Shown here: piece by piece, positions 47,278 through 48,955 of the stretch
How the letters are laid out: every line of letters begins with the position of its first letter
How positions within the stretch are numbered: position 1 is the first letter of the stretch
Assembly (NCBI GenBank): GCA_026398615.1
Contig: JAPLSN010000025.1
Location: 1-48,955, forward strand
Source: Spirochaetota bacterium
Lineage (GTDB): Bacteria > Spirochaetota > Spirochaetia > Treponematales > UBA12059
Direction: 5' to 3'
DNA: 48,955 nucleotides
The notes under the pieces: model-generated
Databases searched by the model: none
What the model was told of the DNA's origin: nothing
Seen by the model: only the letters and a program-made list of their open reading frames with translations
Program-made: the position numbers and the translations under genes

Positions 47278-48955
47278 GTGAACCTCGTATCGATGGACTC
47301 GGCAGCCGTCGCGCTCAAGGACGGCTTTCTCTTCGAAGACCTCTCGTTCAGCCTCGACGAAGGTTCGCGCATCGGGCTCGTGGGCAGGAACGGAGCGGGG
47401 AAGACCACCCTCCTGCGCCTCCTCGCAGGGGAGCTGGCGCCCGACCGCGGCTCCCTGTCCCGCAAGCGCGGCCTCGCGGCGAGCGTCCTCCTCCAGCGGC
47501 CGGCCTTCGAACCCGGCGCGACGCTCCGCGATTTCCTCTTCGACGGGACCGCCCGCGAGATCCGGCTCGTCGGGGACTACGAGGCGCTCCTTCACGGGCA
47601 TCCGGACGGCCATTCGCCGGAACGCGAGCGCGAGATGGCCAGGCTTCACCGCGATGTCGAGTCCGCCGGCGCCTTCGACCTCGAACGACGCTACGCGTCG
47701 CTGTGCTCCGAGCTCGGGCTCGACGACCTTTCCCGGCCCATGGAGACCTTCTCCGGCGGCATGGTGAAGAAGGCGGCCATCGCGCGCTGTCTGGCGCCCC
47801 GCTCGGACCTTGTCCTCCTGGACGAGCCGACGAACCACCTGGACGTGGAGACGATCGAGTGGCTGGAACGCAGGTTGTGCTCCGCCCCGTTCGCTTTCGT
47901 CCTCGTCACGCACGATCGCTGGTTCCTGGACGCCACCTGCCGGACGATCCTCGAACTGGACCGGAAGCGGATCTTCGTCCATCCCGGCAACTACTCGAGC
48001 TACCTCGAGCGGAAAGCCGGACGCTATGCGACGCTCGAAAAGGCGGAAAGCCGGAGGCTCGCGAACCTCAGGATCGAGCTCGAATGGCTGGGGCGCGGCG
48101 CGAAGGCCCGGGCGGGAAAGAGCGAACGCCGCAAGGAACGGATCCGCGAGATGGTGGCCGGGGCTCCGGAGCGCGAGCGCGGCATGGATGCCTTTTCCTC
48201 GGCCGCGAGCAGGCTGGGGCGGAAGGTCGTCGAGCTTGCGTCCGCGTCCAAGTCCTACGGCGCGAAGGTCGTCCTCGAACCGCTCTCGTACGATTTCCAG
48301 AGCGGCAGCCGCGTCGGCATAATCGGGCCGAACGGGGCGGGCAAGACCACGCTGCTCGATCTCGTGGCCGGGCGCATTACCCCGGATTCCGGGACCGTCG
48401 AACGCGGCTCCACCGTGCGGGTCGCGCTCTTCGACCAGACCGCCGCCTGGATCGACCGCGGGCTCGACATCCTCTCGTTCGTGCGCGAACACGCCGAACT
48501 CATCCGCATGGTCGACGGTTCCGTGCTGAGCGCCGAGCAGCTCCTCGAGCGCTTCATGTTCCCCCGCGACCTCCTCGAAACGAAGGTCGGACGGCTCTCG
48601 GGCGGTGAATTGCGGCGCCTCCAGCTCGTCCGCCTCCTGGCCGGGGCGCCCAACGTGCTCCTTCTCGACGAACCGACAAACGATCTCGACATCGACACCA
48701 TCGAGCTGCTCGAGGACTACCTCGAGGGCTTCCCGGGTTGCGTCCTCGCCGTGTCCCACGACCGCGCCTTCCTCGACAGGGTGGCGGACTCCCTCATCGT
48801 CCTGGATGGGTCGGGCGCGGCGGAAAGTTTTCCCGGATCGTACTCCGATTGGCGCGAGGCTTCCGCCGGGGCATCCGCTGCCGCGGCGCAGGTCCGGAGC
48901 GGGGCGGGACGCGGCGCGAAGAAAGCCGGCCGGGGGGACTCGGGCGGAGTGAAGG
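47278..48955 (+). CDS. ABC-F family ATPase (Uup-like), C-terminus beyond the window
   Basis: Soluble ATPase with two ABC domains and no membrane part, of the ribosome-associated ABC-F class. First domain: GLVGRNGAGKTT (about 34-45), FSGGMVKKAAIARCL, LLDEPTNHLD (about 180). A charged helical linker (about 238-310, the P-site tRNA-interacting region in this family) is followed by a second domain with GPNGAGKTT (about 350), LSGGELRRLQLVRLL and LLLDEPTNDLD. After the second domain, an Ala/Gly/Lys-rich segment leads out of the window, where Uup has its C-terminal coiled coil. GTG 47278 is the start that fits the family (VNLVSMDSAAVAL). The frame stays open to the last base. Confidence 0.92.
   Translation, partial: MNLVSMDSAAVALKDGFLFEDLSFSLDEGSRIGLVGRNGAGKTTLLRLLAGELAPDRGSLSRKRGLAASVLLQRPAFEPGATLRDFLFDGTAREIRLVGDYEALLHGHPDGHSPEREREMARLHRDVESAGAFDLERRYASLCSELGLDDLSRPMETFSGGMVKKAAIARCLAPRSDLVLLDEPTNHLDVETIEWLERRLCSAPFAFVLVTHDRWFLDATCRTILELDRKRIFVHPGNYSSYLERKAGRYATLEKAESRRLANLRIELEWLGRGAKARAGKSERRKERIREMVAGAPERERGMDAFSSAASRLGRKVVELASASKSYGAKVVLEPLSYDFQSGSRVGIIGPNGAGKTTLLDLVAGRITPDSGTVERGSTVRVALFDQTAAWIDRGLDILSFVREHAELIRMVDGSVLSAEQLLERFMFPRDLLETKVGRLSGGELRRLQLVRLLAGAPNVLLLDEPTNDLDIDTIELLEDYLEGFPGCVLAVSHDRAFLDRVADSLIVLDGSGAAESFPGSYSDWREASAGASAAAAQVRSGAGRGAKKAGRGDSGGVK

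Overview
The window is GC-rich and densely coding. It looks like part of a chromosome (or metagenome contig) of a diderm, probably a high-GC spirochaete of the Spirochaetaceae/Treponemataceae type. That guess rests on a DUF3798-type binding-protein ABC system, several lipoproteins and OmpA-like envelope proteins, c-di-GMP enzymes and indolepyruvate:ferredoxin oxidoreductase. No rRNA, tRNA or CRISPR array was seen. The taxonomic call is inference, not measurement.

Left part. Bases 1-136 are the end of an IS3-family element whose transposase reads out of the window. It has cut the signal-peptide end off a sugar-binding protein. The rest of that operon follows: sugar ABC ATPase, permease and a Gfo/Idh/MocA dehydrogenase (3684-4697), a layout that fits myo-inositol or a related polyol. 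On the minus strand, a glutamine-synthetase-like gene, iorA, iorB and a fused ADP-forming acyl-CoA synthetase (10563 down to 4712) form one operon, probably for fermenting aromatic amino acids through 2-oxoacids and acyl-CoA to ATP. A MenA-like prenyltransferase and a degenerate-GGDEF/EAL protein diverge from 11.7 kb.

Middle part. 13436-21136 is a DUF3798 transport locus: a lipoprotein paralogue, a strong promoter, the soluble binding protein, an intra-operon terminator, the ATPase, two permeases, a small membrane protein and a small exported protein. It ends in a long imperfect palindrome of the interspersed HGGTENTE type. Then come a YfbK-like vWA lipoprotein, leuS, a HAD phosphatase, a membrane-bound class III nucleotide cyclase, an AMP-forming acyl-CoA ligase, a hypothetical exported protein, a HisKA_2 sensor kinase, an OmpA-domain protein and a cyclase-family hydrolase, with a decayed stretch at about 35 kb.

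Right part. Two multi-gene cassettes stand out. (1) 40731-35268 (minus): outer-membrane-barrel-like protein, FN3/Kelch lipoprotein, a TPR/coiled-coil/TM/HD-GYP protein, and a MinD-like protein without a P-loop. This looks like an envelope-to-cytoplasm signalling unit. (2) 40919-45830 (plus): J-domain pseudokinase, vWA/DUF2135 protein, stand-alone pyruvate-kinase-like barrel, and a divergent adenylosuccinate-synthetase-like enzyme whose catalytic Asp/His are kept but whose aspartate-recognition loop is changed. This is the best candidate here for an undescribed system. A GH1 beta-glycosidase and a truncated ABC-F ATPase close the window. Several genes have a good -10 box 6-11 nt before the start codon and no Shine-Dalgarno, so leaderless mRNAs appear common.
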